22,867 nt of DNA from Persebacter sp051008975 (GCA_051008975.1 JBPCXA010000198.1:1-22867); one strand, 5' to 3'; positions 1-8,054 are shown, numbered from the stretch's first letter. The notes: generated by a model not told the origin, from the letters alone. A program made the numbers and translations.

Positions 1-353
1 GCAGGAATCTCCGCCGCCGCAAAGCGGCGGGTAATTGTAAACGCCTTCGGCGACAATTACCGCCTTCGGCGATGAGATTCCTGCCTTCGCAGGAATGGAA
101 TTAAAGAGATTCCGGCTTTCGCCGGAATGGCGGGTACTTTTTGTCTTTGCGGACAATACCAAATTTGGCGGTATCCGAAAATATAAAATACGCCATTCCG
201 GCGAAAAAAAACCGCCATTCCGGCGAAAGCCGGAATCTCATTCCCATTCCTGCGAAGGCAGGAATCTCTGCGCCGAAGGCGCAAATTGTAAATTACAAGA
301 ATTACAATTACCCGCCGCTTTGCGGCGGCGGAGATTCCTGCTTTCGCAGGAAT
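1..353. repeat. Composite palindromic repeat array, large inverted repeat
   Basis: No gene is visible in 1-397. The stretch is built from 20-bp palindromes of the form ATTCC-T/G-GC-NNNN-GC-A/C-GGAAT at 77-96, 109-128, 217-236, 246-265 and 334-353, with half units at 1-8 and 195-206. Between them lie GC hairpins (11-30 and 311-331). Positions 1-40 are the exact reverse complement of 302-341, and 61-96 matches the reverse complement of 246-281 with two mismatches. So 1-96 and 246-341 are equal-length inverted arms around a 149-bp core. The element runs off the left edge. It resembles small dispersed palindromic repeats of other proteobacteria (for example neisserial dRS3 units, also 20 bp), but family membership is inference. 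Confidence 0.9.
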
Positions 354-397
354 GGGACGTTGGGAAGCGGAGGAAAGGCGGCGGGGGCGGCGCGGGG

Positions 398-1129
398 TTA
401 TGTCGCGTCTTTCCAGATCATCGCCGCGATGCGCCCGCAGCGGACGCCATCGCGCCGGGCGGAAAAAAACTCGCGCGCGGTGGAATATGTGCATAAGCCG
501 CTCGCCGTCGTTTCTACGTCCAAATCGCGCAGTCGGCGCGCCGCCAGACGCGGCAAATCCGCCAGCCATTTGCCGCCGCCGCGCGCGACAAAACATTCGT
601 CGTCGCCGCCGTCCCGCCGTAGGGCGGCGCGTACTTTCGCGCCGATTTCGTAATGCGCGCCGCCGATCGCGGGGCCGATCCACGCCCGCAATTCGCCGCC
701 GCCGTTCGCGCGCAGGACGGCGGCGGTGTTTTCCAGTACGCCCGCCGATAATCCGCGCCAGCCGGCGTGCGCCGCCGCCACGCCGCCGCCGTCCGCCGCG
801 TAAAACAACACCGGCAAACAATCGGCGACGGTCACCGCGCATACGACGCCGGCGGCGAAAGTGTAGGCGGCGTCCGCCACGGTGGCGTCCGTTTCAATCT
901 CTTCGGCGGACGCCGCGCGGGCGGTGTGCGCCTGCCGCAGCCATCGCGGCGCGGCGGGAAGAAACGTCCGCAGACGCATCCGGTTTTCGCCCACCGCGCC
1001 GGGGTCGTCTCCGACATGCGCCGAAAGATTCCAAGAATGAAAAGGCGGATCGCTGACGCCGCCGTCGCGGACGGTAAACCGCGCCCGCACCGTGTCCGGA
1101 ATGTGCCATTCGGGACGCGAAAGAGTCAT
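398..1129 (-). CDS. pgeF: Peptidoglycan editing factor / YfiH laccase-domain protein
   Basis: This 243-aa protein belongs to the YfiH/PgeF (DUF152) family. Members act as purine nucleoside phosphorylase/oxidase-type enzymes, and in E. coli PgeF removes miscrosslinked amino acids from peptidoglycan precursors. The family metal ligands are visible: His68 in the QAHTA segment, Cys104 in ADCLPV and His121 in HAGWRG. GPAIGG (152-157), YEIG (160-163) and the C-terminal FFSARRDG...GR signature are also present, and the length is normal. Its ATG overlaps the rluD stop by 4 nt (ATGA), indicating translational coupling, and rluD-pgeF is the gene order of E. coli rluD-yfiH. The stop lies about 45 bp from the repeat array at 1-353. 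The assignment is strong; the exact substrate is not. Confidence 0.93.
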   Translation of the reverse strand: MTLSRPEWHIPDTVRARFTVRDGGVSDPPFHSWNLSAHVGDDPGAVGENRMRLRTFLPAAPRWLRQAHTARAASAEEIETDATVADAAYTFAAGVVCAVTVADCLPVLFYAADGGGVAAAHAGWRGLSAGVLENTAAVLRANGGGELRAWIGPAIGGAHYEIGAKVRAALRRDGGDDECFVARGGGKWLADLPRLAARRLRDLDVETTASGLCTYSTAREFFSARRDGVRCGRIAAMIWKDAT

Positions 1130-2079
1130 TCGTCCGCCGCCGCCCGCGCGTCCGTTTCGTCCAATATGCGCATCGCCGTTTGCATGTCATCGGGCGGCGG
1201 CGCGTTCCATTCGCGCATCTCGCCGTCCGTCGGATGCGACAAAATCAGCGTTTCGGCGTGCAACGCCTGCCGCGTCATCGCAAACGGCAGCGGGCGCGCG
1301 CGCCGCCGATAGTCGGGATCGCCGGCGACCGGATGCCCGGCATATTCCAAATGGGCGCGGATTTGATGCGTGCGTCCGGTTTCCAGACGGCAGCGCAAAA
1401 GCGAAAAACCGCGCCACCGCCGCAGCACCGAAAAACGCGTAATCGCCTCCTTGCCGCCGCGCCGCACCGCCATTTTGCCGGGTTTGCACGGCGCCAGCGG
1501 ACGGTCAATTAATCCGGTGGCGTCGGGCGCGCCGTGGACAATCGCCAGATATTCGCGCCGCGCCGTACGCGATTGGAATTGCGCGGCGAGCGATTGGCGG
1601 GCGGCGGCGGTTTTGGCGGCGGCGAGCAGCCCGGTGGTGTTTTTGTCCAAACGATGGACGATGCCGGCGCGCGGCAGAACGGCGGCGGACGGACAGCGAA
1701 ACAGCAACGCCGACTGCAAAGTACCGCCGCTGTTGCCGCGTCCGGGATGGACGACCATTCCGGCGGCTTTGTTGATGACGAGCATTTCGTCGTCTTCATA
1801 CACGATTTCCAGCGGCAAATCTTCGGCGGCGCATCGCTCTTCGCGCGGCGCCGGCAACGCCGACAAATCCAGCGCGATTTCGCATCCGCGCGGGACCGAA
1901 CGCGCCGGACGGACGACCGTTTCGCCGTCCACGCGCGCCGCCCCCCGTTCAATCGCGGCGCGCCAGACGGCGCGGGGATGCGCCGGAAAAAGCGCCGCCA
2001 AAGTTTTGTCCAGACGCGATTCTTCCGCGTACGGCGGCAGACAAAAACTGGTATACTGTCGCTCGTCCATGTCGTCCAT
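1126..2079 (-). CDS. rluD: 23S rRNA pseudouridine synthase RluD
   Basis: RluA-family pseudouridine synthase, most likely RluD, which modifies helix 69 of 23S rRNA. It has an N-terminal S4-like RNA-binding domain (about residues 20-67), the catalytic HRLDKNTTG motif with Asp145, and the C-terminal GRTHQIRAHL segment. I chose the ATG at 2079 (317 aa); an in-frame ATG at 2070 would give 314 aa. The frame stays open upstream to 2148, but that extension would run through the start of bamD on the opposite strand and does not resemble the family. The gene is divergent from bamD with overlapping 5' ends and translationally coupled to pgeF downstream. The RluD rather than RluC/RluA call rests mainly on the bamD/pgeF neighbourhood. 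Confidence 0.9.
   Translation of the reverse strand: MDDMDERQYTSFCLPPYAEESRLDKTLAALFPAHPRAVWRAAIERGAARVDGETVVRPARSVPRGCEIALDLSALPAPREERCAAEDLPLEIVYEDDEMLVINKAAGMVVHPGRGNSGGTLQSALLFRCPSAAVLPRAGIVHRLDKNTTGLLAAAKTAAARQSLAAQFQSRTARREYLAIVHGAPDATGLIDRPLAPCKPGKMAVRRGGKEAITRFSVLRRWRGFSLLRCRLETGRTHQIRAHLEYAGHPVAGDPDYRRRARPLPFAMTRQALHAETLILSHPTDGEMREWNAPPPDDMQTAMRILDETDARAAADE
2052..2057 (+). promoter_or_regulatory. Candidate -10 box of bamD
   Basis: TATACT lies 11 nt before the bamD ATG, inside the 5' end of rluD on the other strand. A start about 7 nt downstream would give a leader of only about 5 nt. No good -35 and no Shine-Dalgarno are visible, so this is a tentative call. Confidence 0.4.
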
Positions 2080-2809
2080 AAGAGTGATTTTAATATTAAT
2101 CGCCGCCGCCGTTTCCGGCTGCGCGACCGCGCCCGAAGAACTGCCCACCGACGTGGGATTGTACGACGAGGCGAAGGATTTGCAGGACAGCGCCGACTAC
2201 GAGGGCGCGCGCGCGAAGTTTGACGAACTCGTCGCGACCTATCCGGCGTCCGCCTATTCGCAGCAGGGGATTTTGGATCTCGCCTATTTGCATTATCGCC
2301 GCGGCGAATACGAACGCTCGCGGGACGCCGCCGACCGGTTTATGCTCGCCTATCCCGACCACGACGGCGTCGGCTATGCGCTGTATTTGAAGGGGCTGGC
2401 GTATTTTCAGGAGGACCAAAACATCATAGACCGCCTCGGATTTCAGGACCCGTCCGAGCGCAATCCCGAATCGATGCGGCAGGCGTTTTCCGCGTTCAAG
2501 CAGCTCGTGGAGCGGCATCCGCAAAGCCGCTACGCCGAGGACGCGTCGCAGCGGATGCGCTATCTGATCAACGCCCTGTCGCGCGGCGAAGTCCACATTG
2601 CGAATTATTATCTGCGCCGCGGCGCGCCGCTCGCCGCCGTCGGACGCGCCAAGCGGGTGATGGAAAACTATCCCGACAGCGCCGCCGCCGAGGACGCGCT
2701 GGAAGTGCTGGTACGCGCCTACCGTTTTATGGGCGCGGAGACGGATATGCAAAAGGCGCGCCGGCTTCTGGAATTGAACTTCCCGCAAAATCCGCTGTCC
2801 GCCCCCTGA
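2069..2809 (+). CDS. bamD: Outer membrane assembly lipoprotein BamD (ComL/YfiO)
   Basis: A 246-aa lipoprotein of the BAM complex, which inserts beta-barrel proteins into the outer membrane. The N-terminal hydrophobic segment ends in a lipobox (VSGC, Cys18). The rest is a run of TPR-like helices starting at about residue 30, with the family sequence ALYLKGLAYF and the following Asp-rich segment around residues 100-125. I started at the ATG at 2069 because it gives a proper lipoprotein signal; the same frame is open far upstream (to 1370) only as a shadow of rluD. Its start codon lies inside the rluD start region on the other strand. It is convergent with lysS downstream. The 246-aa length is typical. 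Confidence 0.95.
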   Translation: MSSIRVILILIAAAVSGCATAPEELPTDVGLYDEAKDLQDSADYEGARAKFDELVATYPASAYSQQGILDLAYLHYRRGEYERSRDAADRFMLAYPDHDGVGYALYLKGLAYFQEDQNIIDRLGFQDPSERNPESMRQAFSAFKQLVERHPQSRYAEDASQRMRYLINALSRGEVHIANYYLRRGAPLAAVGRAKRVMENYPDSAAAEDALEVLVRAYRFMGAETDMQKARRLLELNFPQNPLSAP

Positions 2810-2888
2810 TTTTCGCGGGAATTTTGCGGAAAGATAATTCGTAAAACAGAAAAAATTCGCGGCGAAACGCGGACGGAATAAAAAATAA

Positions 2889-2915
2889 AAATTCGCGTTC
2901 GCGAATCGCGAATTT
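2889..2915 (-). terminator. Intrinsic terminator of lysS
   Basis: A 9-bp stem (2889-2897 with 2907-2915) surrounds a 9-nt loop. On the minus strand it is followed by a T-rich tract (2870-2888). The stem overlaps the last bases of the lysS stop codon. No T-tract follows on the plus strand, so it should serve lysS and not the convergent bamD. Confidence 0.75.
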
Positions 2916-4404
2916 ATTCGTCCGTCAATTTTTCCGCCGGACGGAGTTGCGGGAATAAAATAACGTCGCGGATGGACGGCGAATCGGTGAATAACATCGC
3001 CAGCCGGTCAATGCCGATTCCGCCGCCGGCGTTGGGCGGGAGTCCGCACTGCAGGGCGTAAATATAATCCGCGTCGTAGTGCATCGCCTCGCCGTCTCCG
3101 GCCGCCTTTTTGCCGGCCTGTCGGCGGAAAATTTCCGCCTGCGCGTCCGGGTCGTTGAGTTCGGAAAAGCCGTTGGCGATTTCCCGCCCGGCGACGAACA
3201 ATTCAAAACGCTCGGCGATGTCGGGATTGTCCGGACGGCGGCGCGCCAGCGGCGAGGCGGCGGCGGGATACTCCACGATAAAAGTCGGCTGAATCAAAGA
3301 CGCCTCGGCGGTCTCTTCAAACAACGCGAATTGCATTTCGGCGACGGAGGCGTCGGGCGCGGGAATTCGTTCCAATTCGGCGAGGCGGGCGCGTAAAAAT
3401 TCGCCGTCCCGCAGTTCCGTTTCGGAATATTGCGGGAAATTCCGCCGCACCGCCTCCGCCGGCGACATTCGCGCGAACGGCGGCGCGAACGACAAATCGC
3501 GCCCCTGATAGCGGACGATGTCGCCGCCGTGCAGCGCGCGCGCCAGGTCGCGCAGCAACTCCTCGGTGAGCGAAATAAAATCCTCGCATGTATGATAGGC
3601 GGCGTTGAATTCCAGCATCGTAAATTCCGGATTGTGGCGCGTGGAAACGCCCTCGTTGCGGAAGTTGCGGTTGAGTTCGAATACGCGGTTAAATCCGCCG
3701 ACGAGCAGACGCTTGATGTACAATTCCTGCGCGATTCGCAGATAAAAATCGCAGTCCAGCGCGTTGCAGCGGGTGGTGAACGGACGCGCCGCCGCGCCGC
3801 CCGGAATCGGCTGCAATATCGGCGTCTCCGCCTCCAAATAATCGCGGGCGTGAAAAAAATCGCGGATGCGGCGGATCATTTCGGCGCGACGGACGAAAAC
3901 TTCGCGTTCGCCGGAACCGGCGGCGAGCGAAACATAACGACGGCGGTGGCGCGTCTCCGCGTCGGCGACGCCGTGAAATTTTTCCGGCGGCGGCCGCAAA
4001 GATTTGACCAGCAGACGCAGTTTGCGCGCGCGCAAAGTCAATTCGCCGGTGTTGGTTTTGAACAATTCGCCCTCGCCGCCGACGATGTCGCCGATGTCCC
4101 AGCGGCCGATTTCGTCGTACAATTCGTCGCCGAGAACGGCGCGGGCGGCGTAAATTTGCAGACGCGCGCCGTCGTCCAATATCGTCAAAAATATCGCCTT
4201 TCCCATCGTCCGCCGCAGCAAAATGCGCCCGGCGACGGCGGCTTGCGGGTTTTCTTCGGCGAGAATTTCGCGCGTCTTTTCGCCGTGCGCGGCGCGCAGC
4301 CGCGCCGCCGAACTGGACGGCTTAAAGTCGTTCGGATATGCATCTCCTGCTTCGCGGAGGCGCGCCAGTTTTTGCCGGCGGACTTCGCGCAGATCGTCGC
4401 TCAT
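2914..4404 (-). CDS. lysS: Lysyl-tRNA synthetase, class II
   Basis: A 496-aa class II LysRS that charges tRNA-Lys in the cytoplasm. An N-terminal OB-fold anticodon-binding domain (about residues 55-135) precedes the catalytic core. The core has motif 1 around 178-200, motif 2 FELNRNFRNEG (242-252) followed by RHNPEFTMLEF, and motif 3 GIGIDRLAMLF near the C-terminus. One oddity: the usual RIAPELY segment reads RIAQELY (223-229). The ATG at 4404 begins 4 nt after the stop of a small secreted-protein gene, so the two are probably co-transcribed. Only a weak purine-rich stretch precedes it, so translation may be coupled. A clear intrinsic terminator follows. Confidence 0.96.
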   Translation of the reverse strand: MSDDLREVRRQKLARLREAGDAYPNDFKPSSSAARLRAAHGEKTREILAEENPQAAVAGRILLRRTMGKAIFLTILDDGARLQIYAARAVLGDELYDEIGRWDIGDIVGGEGELFKTNTGELTLRARKLRLLVKSLRPPPEKFHGVADAETRHRRRYVSLAAGSGEREVFVRRAEMIRRIRDFFHARDYLEAETPILQPIPGGAAARPFTTRCNALDCDFYLRIAQELYIKRLLVGGFNRVFELNRNFRNEGVSTRHNPEFTMLEFNAAYHTCEDFISLTEELLRDLARALHGGDIVRYQGRDLSFAPPFARMSPAEAVRRNFPQYSETELRDGEFLRARLAELERIPAPDASVAEMQFALFEETAEASLIQPTFIVEYPAAASPLARRRPDNPDIAERFELFVAGREIANGFSELNDPDAQAEIFRRQAGKKAAGDGEAMHYDADYIYALQCGLPPNAGGGIGIDRLAMLFTDSPSIRDVILFPQLRPAEKLTDE

Positions 4405-4408
4405 CGTC

Positions 4409-4762
4409 TCATCGGCGGTGTCGCAGGACGGCGAAACCGCTCAAAAAAATTCCCCACCCCTTGTGATAACTGCATTCCTTGCCGCAAATGCGCAGCAAAT
4501 CCGTCGTGCGCACATAGCGGGAATCGCCCGCGCCCACCACCGGCACTTCGTGCTCGGCGAGCATTTTTTCAATGTCCACGATTCCCTCGTCGTACGCGGT
4601 TTCGTACAGGTCGTCGTAGGAGATGACATTCGGCAGCTGATAGCCGCGCGATTGCAGATACCGTTCCAGCGGCGTCCGCGCGGCGGCTGGCGCGGCGGCG
4701 GACAAAACGACGGTGGCGGCGAGCGCGGTTTTGATTAATAAGGCGGAGGCGGTTTTCATCAT
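4409..4762 (-). CDS. Small secreted protein of unknown function
   Basis: I do not recognise this 117-aa protein. Residues 1-28 form a signal peptide (lysine near the start, hydrophobic core, AAAPAAA cleavage region), so the mature form should be periplasmic. The mature part has a Tyr/Asp/Glu-rich middle (49-70) and two cysteines spaced CxxxC (93 and 97). The start at 4762 follows a GGGAG ribosome site by 5 nt; a second ATG directly after it (4759) would have better spacing of 8 nt. It ends 4 nt before lysS, and a TATAAT box lies upstream, so it is probably the first gene of a two-gene operon with lysS. The coding call is good; the function is unknown. Confidence 0.75.
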   Translation of the reverse strand: MMKTASALLIKTALAATVVLSAAAPAAARTPLERYLQSRGYQLPNVISYDDLYETAYDEGIVDIEKMLAEHEVPVVGAGDSRYVRTTDLLRICGKECSYHKGWGIFLSGFAVLRHRR

Positions 4763-4807
4763 GTTTTCTCCCGATGCGGCGCATCATTTTCATAAACAGG
4801 TGCGCGG

Positions 4808-4836
4808 ATTATAACGCGTCCGCGCCTTTCCGGCAA
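4808..4836 (-). promoter_or_regulatory. Promoter of the small secreted protein-lysS operon
   Basis: On the minus strand, TTGCCG (4836-4831) and a perfect TATAAT (4813-4808) are separated by 17 nt. A start near 4801 gives a 39-nt leader containing the GGGAG ribosome site. Confidence 0.65.
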
Positions 4837-4868
4837 ACGGCGCGCCGTTTTTCATGTGCCGTTTTTCG

Positions 4869-4874
4869 TATAAT
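4869..4874 (+). promoter_or_regulatory. -10 box of agmatine deiminase, leaderless geometry
   Basis: A perfect TATAAT is followed by six bases and the ATG at 4881. The predicted first transcribed base is the A of the start codon. No Shine-Dalgarno is present, and the -35 region (about 4846-4853) is weak and T-rich. Confidence 0.6.
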
Positions 4875-4880
4875 TGCGAA

Positions 4881-5909
4881 ATGTCCGGTTTTCCCGCAGA
4901 TACCGATTTTCCCGCGGACGCCGGTTTTGCGATGCCCGCCGAATGGTCGCCGCACGCCGCCTGCTGGATGGGTTGGCCGTGCCGGGCGGAAGTATTCGGC
5001 GACTTTTGCTATGCGCGGACGGCGTTCGCCGCGGTCGCGCGCGCGATTTCCGAATTTGAACCGGTGCGGATGATCGCCCGCCCCGAAGACGCCGCGGACG
5101 CCCGCCGCCTTTTGGGCGGTGCGGCGGAAGTGCTGGAATGGCCGCTGGACGATTCCTGGCTGCGCGACACCGGGGCGACATTCGTCAAAAACGCGGCGGG
5201 CGAAATCGCCGGAGTGGACTGGCGTTTTAATGCGTGGGGGGAAAAATACGCGCCGTTCGACCGCGACGCCGCCGTCGCCGGGCGGATGCTGCGACACGTC
5301 GGCGCGCGCCGATTCGCCGCGCCGCTGGTGATGGAGGGCGGCGCGGTGCATTCCGACGGCGAGGGGACGATTCTGACCACCGAACAATGTCTTTTGCATC
5401 CGAACCGCAATCCGTCTTTGTCGCGCGAAGAAATTGAGGCGGCGTTAAAAAACTTTTTGGGCGCGAAAAAAATCATCTGGCTGTGCGGCGATTTGCGCGA
5501 CGACGAAACCGACGGGCATATAGACGAAGTCGCATGTTTCGCCGCCCCCGGAGTCGCGCTGGCGATGGCGGACGACGGCGACGAAACGCTGTCGGAAAAC
5601 ATCCGCCGCCTGCGCGAAGCGAAAGACGCGCGCGGACGGCGAATGCAAATTATCGTTCTGCCGCGCCCGCGTCCGCGCGCGTGTGAAAGCGGACGCGAAA
5701 ACGGGCGGGAATCGCTGGCGTCGTACATTAATTTTTATGTCGCCAACGGCGGAATTGTGATGCCGTCCTTCGGCGCGCCGGAAGACGCGGCGGCGCGGCG
5801 GACGCTGGCGGCGGCGTTTCCCGCGCGCAAAATCGTACAAATTCCGGCGTCCGCAATCGTCCGCGGCGGCGGCGGCATCCACTGCATCACGCAGCAGCAG
5901 CCGGCGTAA
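4881..5909 (+). CDS. aguA: Agmatine deiminase (porphyromonas-type PAD family)
   Basis: A 342-aa guanidino-group-modifying enzyme that hydrolyses agmatine to N-carbamoylputrescine and ammonia on the arginine-decarboxylase route to putrescine. The family motifs are visible: DDSWLRDTG (90-98, substrate Asp residues), MEGGAVHSDG (151-160), TDGHIDEVACF (210-220, catalytic His213) and GGIHCITQQ (331-339, nucleophile Cys335). The frame is open upstream to 4854, but the ATG at 4881 fits the family N-terminus and sits at the expected transcription start of the TATAAT box. The partner N-carbamoylputrescine amidohydrolase is not in the window. A related peptidyl-arginine deiminase is the alternative; the length and motifs favour AguA. 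Confidence 0.9.
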   Translation: MSGFPADTDFPADAGFAMPAEWSPHAACWMGWPCRAEVFGDFCYARTAFAAVARAISEFEPVRMIARPEDAADARRLLGGAAEVLEWPLDDSWLRDTGATFVKNAAGEIAGVDWRFNAWGEKYAPFDRDAAVAGRMLRHVGARRFAAPLVMEGGAVHSDGEGTILTTEQCLLHPNRNPSLSREEIEAALKNFLGAKKIIWLCGDLRDDETDGHIDEVACFAAPGVALAMADDGDETLSENIRRLREAKDARGRRMQIIVLPRPRPRACESGRENGRESLASYINFYVANGGIVMPSFGAPEDAAARRTLAAAFPARKIVQIPASAIVRGGGGIHCITQQQPA

Positions 5910-5945
5910 AACAAACGCCGCGCCGCGCGTTTTGGGGATATTCGG

Positions 5946-5951
5946 TATAAT
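5946..5951 (+). promoter_or_regulatory. -10 box of fumC
   Basis: A perfect TATAAT 47 nt before the ATG at 5999 gives a leader of about 41 nt with a good AAGGAG ribosome site. No convincing -35 is seen. Confidence 0.55.
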
Positions 5952-5998
5952 CGCGTTCGCATCCGAAATTTAAGAAAATGGAAAAAGGAGAATTTGCA

Positions 5999-7429
5999 AT
6001 GCCGAAATCCGTCAAAACCGCGAAAGCCGCGAAAGCCGCCGGGGACGCCGAAAAGTTTCGTTTGGAATCCGATTCCATGGGACAACTGCGGGTGCCCGCC
6101 GACGCGCTGTACAAGGCGCAAACGCAGCGGGCGGTGGAAAATTTTCCGGTCAGCGGGCGGACGATGCCGCCGTCGTTTTTGCGCGCGCTGGCGCTCATTA
6201 AACGCTGCGCCGCCGAGACCAATGTGGAACTCGGCTTTCTCAACCGCCGCATCGGCGCGGCGATCGCGCGGGCGGCGCGGGAAGTGGAGGACGGCGCGCA
6301 CGGCGCGCATTTTCCGGTGGATGTATTCCAGACCGGCTCCGGCACCAGCACGAACATGAACATGAACGAAGTACTGGCGACGCTCGCCGCCGCGCACGGC
6401 GGAATGGAAATCAGCCCGAACGACCATGTCAATATGGGGCAGTCCAGCAACGACGTGATTCCCACCGCCATTCATGTTTCGGCGACGCTGGAAATTGACC
6501 GCGCGCTTTTGCCGGCGCTGTCGCATCTGGAAAATACCATCCGCAAAAAGGCGAAGGCGACCGACAAATATGTCAAGACCGGACGGACGCATTTGATGGA
6601 CGCGATGCCGGTGCGGATGGGGCAGGAACTCGGCGCGTGGGCTTCGCAGATCGCCCACGGCGCGGCGCGCGTCCGCGATTCGCGGCGGCGGCTGCTGGCG
6701 CTGGGGCAGGGCGGCACCGCCGTCGGCACCGGCATAAACGCCGACAAACGATTCGCCGCCGCCTTCGCGCGCAAAATAAAAAAGGCGTCCGGCGCGCCGT
6801 TCTTTTGCGCCGCCTCCTTTTTCGAGAGTTTGAGCGCGCAGGACGCGGCGGTGGAAATGTCCGGACAATTAAAAACGGTCGCGGTGTCGCTGATGAAAAT
6901 CTCCAACGATTTGCGCTGGATGAACAGCGGTCCGCTGGCGGGGCTGGGCGAAATCGCGCTGCCCGCGCTGCAGCCCGGCAGCTCCATCATGCCCGGCAAG
7001 GTCAATCCGGTCATTCCCGAAGCCGCCTGTATGGTCGCCGCGCGGGTTATCGGCAACGACGCGGCGATCACCGTCGCCGGACAGTCCGGCAATTTTCAAT
7101 TGAATGTGATGCTGCCGCTGATCGCCGAATCGCTTTTGGATTCGGTCGCGCTGCTGTCGTCCGTCTGCCGTCTTTTGGCGGACAAGGCGATCGCCGGATT
7201 TACGCCGCGTCCGGAAAAATTGGCGGCGTCTCTGGCGCAAAATCCGATTTTGGTCACCGCGCTCAATCCGGTCATCGGCTATTTGAAGGCGGCGGCGGTC
7301 GCCAAGCGCGCCTACGCGGAGGGGCGTCCGATTTTGGACGTCGCGGCGGAGGACACCGGATTGCCGCGCGCGGAATTGAAAAAACTGCTGAATCCCGCGA
7401 AACTTACGAAAGGCGGAATTCCGGGATGA
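5999..7429 (+). CDS. fumC: Fumarate hydratase, class II
   Basis: A 476-aa class II fumarase/aspartase-superfamily enzyme, most likely fumarase, interconverting fumarate and malate in the TCA cycle. Signature segments are TGSGTSTNMNMNE (112-124), TGRTHLMDAMP (194-204, catalytic-region His) and GSSIMPGKVNPVIPE (327-341). I chose the ATG at 5999 because AAGGAG at 5985-5990 is 8 nt upstream; the ATG at 5978 would place that ribosome site inside the gene. The first 20 residues are a short Lys/Ala-rich extension before the conserved core. Aspartase is less likely because the THLMDA segment is fumarase-like. It has its own TATAAT promoter after aguA, and a LysE-family gene follows 24 nt downstream. 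Confidence 0.93.
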   Translation: MPKSVKTAKAAKAAGDAEKFRLESDSMGQLRVPADALYKAQTQRAVENFPVSGRTMPPSFLRALALIKRCAAETNVELGFLNRRIGAAIARAAREVEDGAHGAHFPVDVFQTGSGTSTNMNMNEVLATLAAAHGGMEISPNDHVNMGQSSNDVIPTAIHVSATLEIDRALLPALSHLENTIRKKAKATDKYVKTGRTHLMDAMPVRMGQELGAWASQIAHGAARVRDSRRRLLALGQGGTAVGTGINADKRFAAAFARKIKKASGAPFFCAASFFESLSAQDAAVEMSGQLKTVAVSLMKISNDLRWMNSGPLAGLGEIALPALQPGSSIMPGKVNPVIPEAACMVAARVIGNDAAITVAGQSGNFQLNVMLPLIAESLLDSVALLSSVCRLLADKAIAGFTPRPEKLAASLAQNPILVTALNPVIGYLKAAAVAKRAYAEGRPILDVAAEDTGLPRAELKKLLNPAKLTKGGIPG

Positions 7430-7453
7430 CGGCGGCGGCGTGCGCGCGAATAC

Positions 7454-8047
7454 ATGCCGCTTGAAAATCTCATTCCGCTGCTCGTATTCGCCGGCGTGCT
7501 GGTGAGTACGCCCGGACCGGCGAATATGTTGATGCTGGCGGCGGGCGCGCGGGACGGCGTCCGGCGAAGTTTGCCGCTGCTGGCGGGCACGATTTTCGGC
7601 AAAACTTTCGTACATTTGGGTTTGGCGGCGGGATTGTGGGGTGTCATTGACAAATTTCCGTCCGTATTGTCGGCGATGAAAATCGCCGGGGCGGTTTATG
7701 TATTGTGGCTGGCGCGGCAGATTTTACGAATCAAAATACAAGGGCAAACGGACGCGTCGCGCATCGGATTTTGGCGCGGATTGCTTGTGCATCCGCTGAA
7801 TCCGAAGGCGTGGGCGATGGTGGTGTCCGCCTACGGGCAGTTTATCGACGCGCGCGGCGACTGGTGGACGCAGGTGTTTGTCGTCTGGCTGGCGTTTTTC
7901 GGCTGGCAGTGTTTGGCGCAAACTTTTTGGTGCTGGTGCGGCGCGCGGGCGGCGCAATTTTTGTCCGGCGCGCGCGCGGAGAAATTCTTAATGCATTTTC
8001 TGGCGGCGCTGATGGTCGGCGCGGTGCTGTGGGCGCTGATTAATTGA
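7454..8047 (+). CDS. LysE/RhtB family amino-acid exporter
   Basis: A 197-aa inner-membrane protein of the LysE/RhtB translocator family, which exports amino acids by proton exchange. It has the typical N-terminus with TPGPAN (19-24), the LAGTIFGKTFVHLGLAAG helix, and the LVHPLNPKAW segment (about 111-120) matching the family's NPK motif. About six hydrophobic segments are visible, and the length is normal. The start codon lacks a clear Shine-Dalgarno but begins a canonical family N-terminus 24 nt after fumC, so it may be read from the fumC transcript. A hairpin with a T-tract follows at 8055-8084. The exported amino acid cannot be told from sequence. Confidence 0.9.
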   Translation: MPLENLIPLLVFAGVLVSTPGPANMLMLAAGARDGVRRSLPLLAGTIFGKTFVHLGLAAGLWGVIDKFPSVLSAMKIAGAVYVLWLARQILRIKIQGQTDASRIGFWRGLLVHPLNPKAWAMVVSAYGQFIDARGDWWTQVFVVWLAFFGWQCLAQTFWCWCGARAAQFLSGARAEKFLMHFLAALMVGAVLWALIN

Positions 8048-8054
8048 CGACTTT

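Noticed and set aside
156..160. Several long open frames on both strands across 57-1056
   Set aside because: They are Arg/Pro-rich translations of the palindromic repeats or of the antisense of pgeF, with no family character; GC-rich DNA leaves many antisense frames open.
1..353. CRISPR array
   Set aside because: The repeats are palindromic, in both orientations, and lack regularly sized unique spacers; no cas gene is present.
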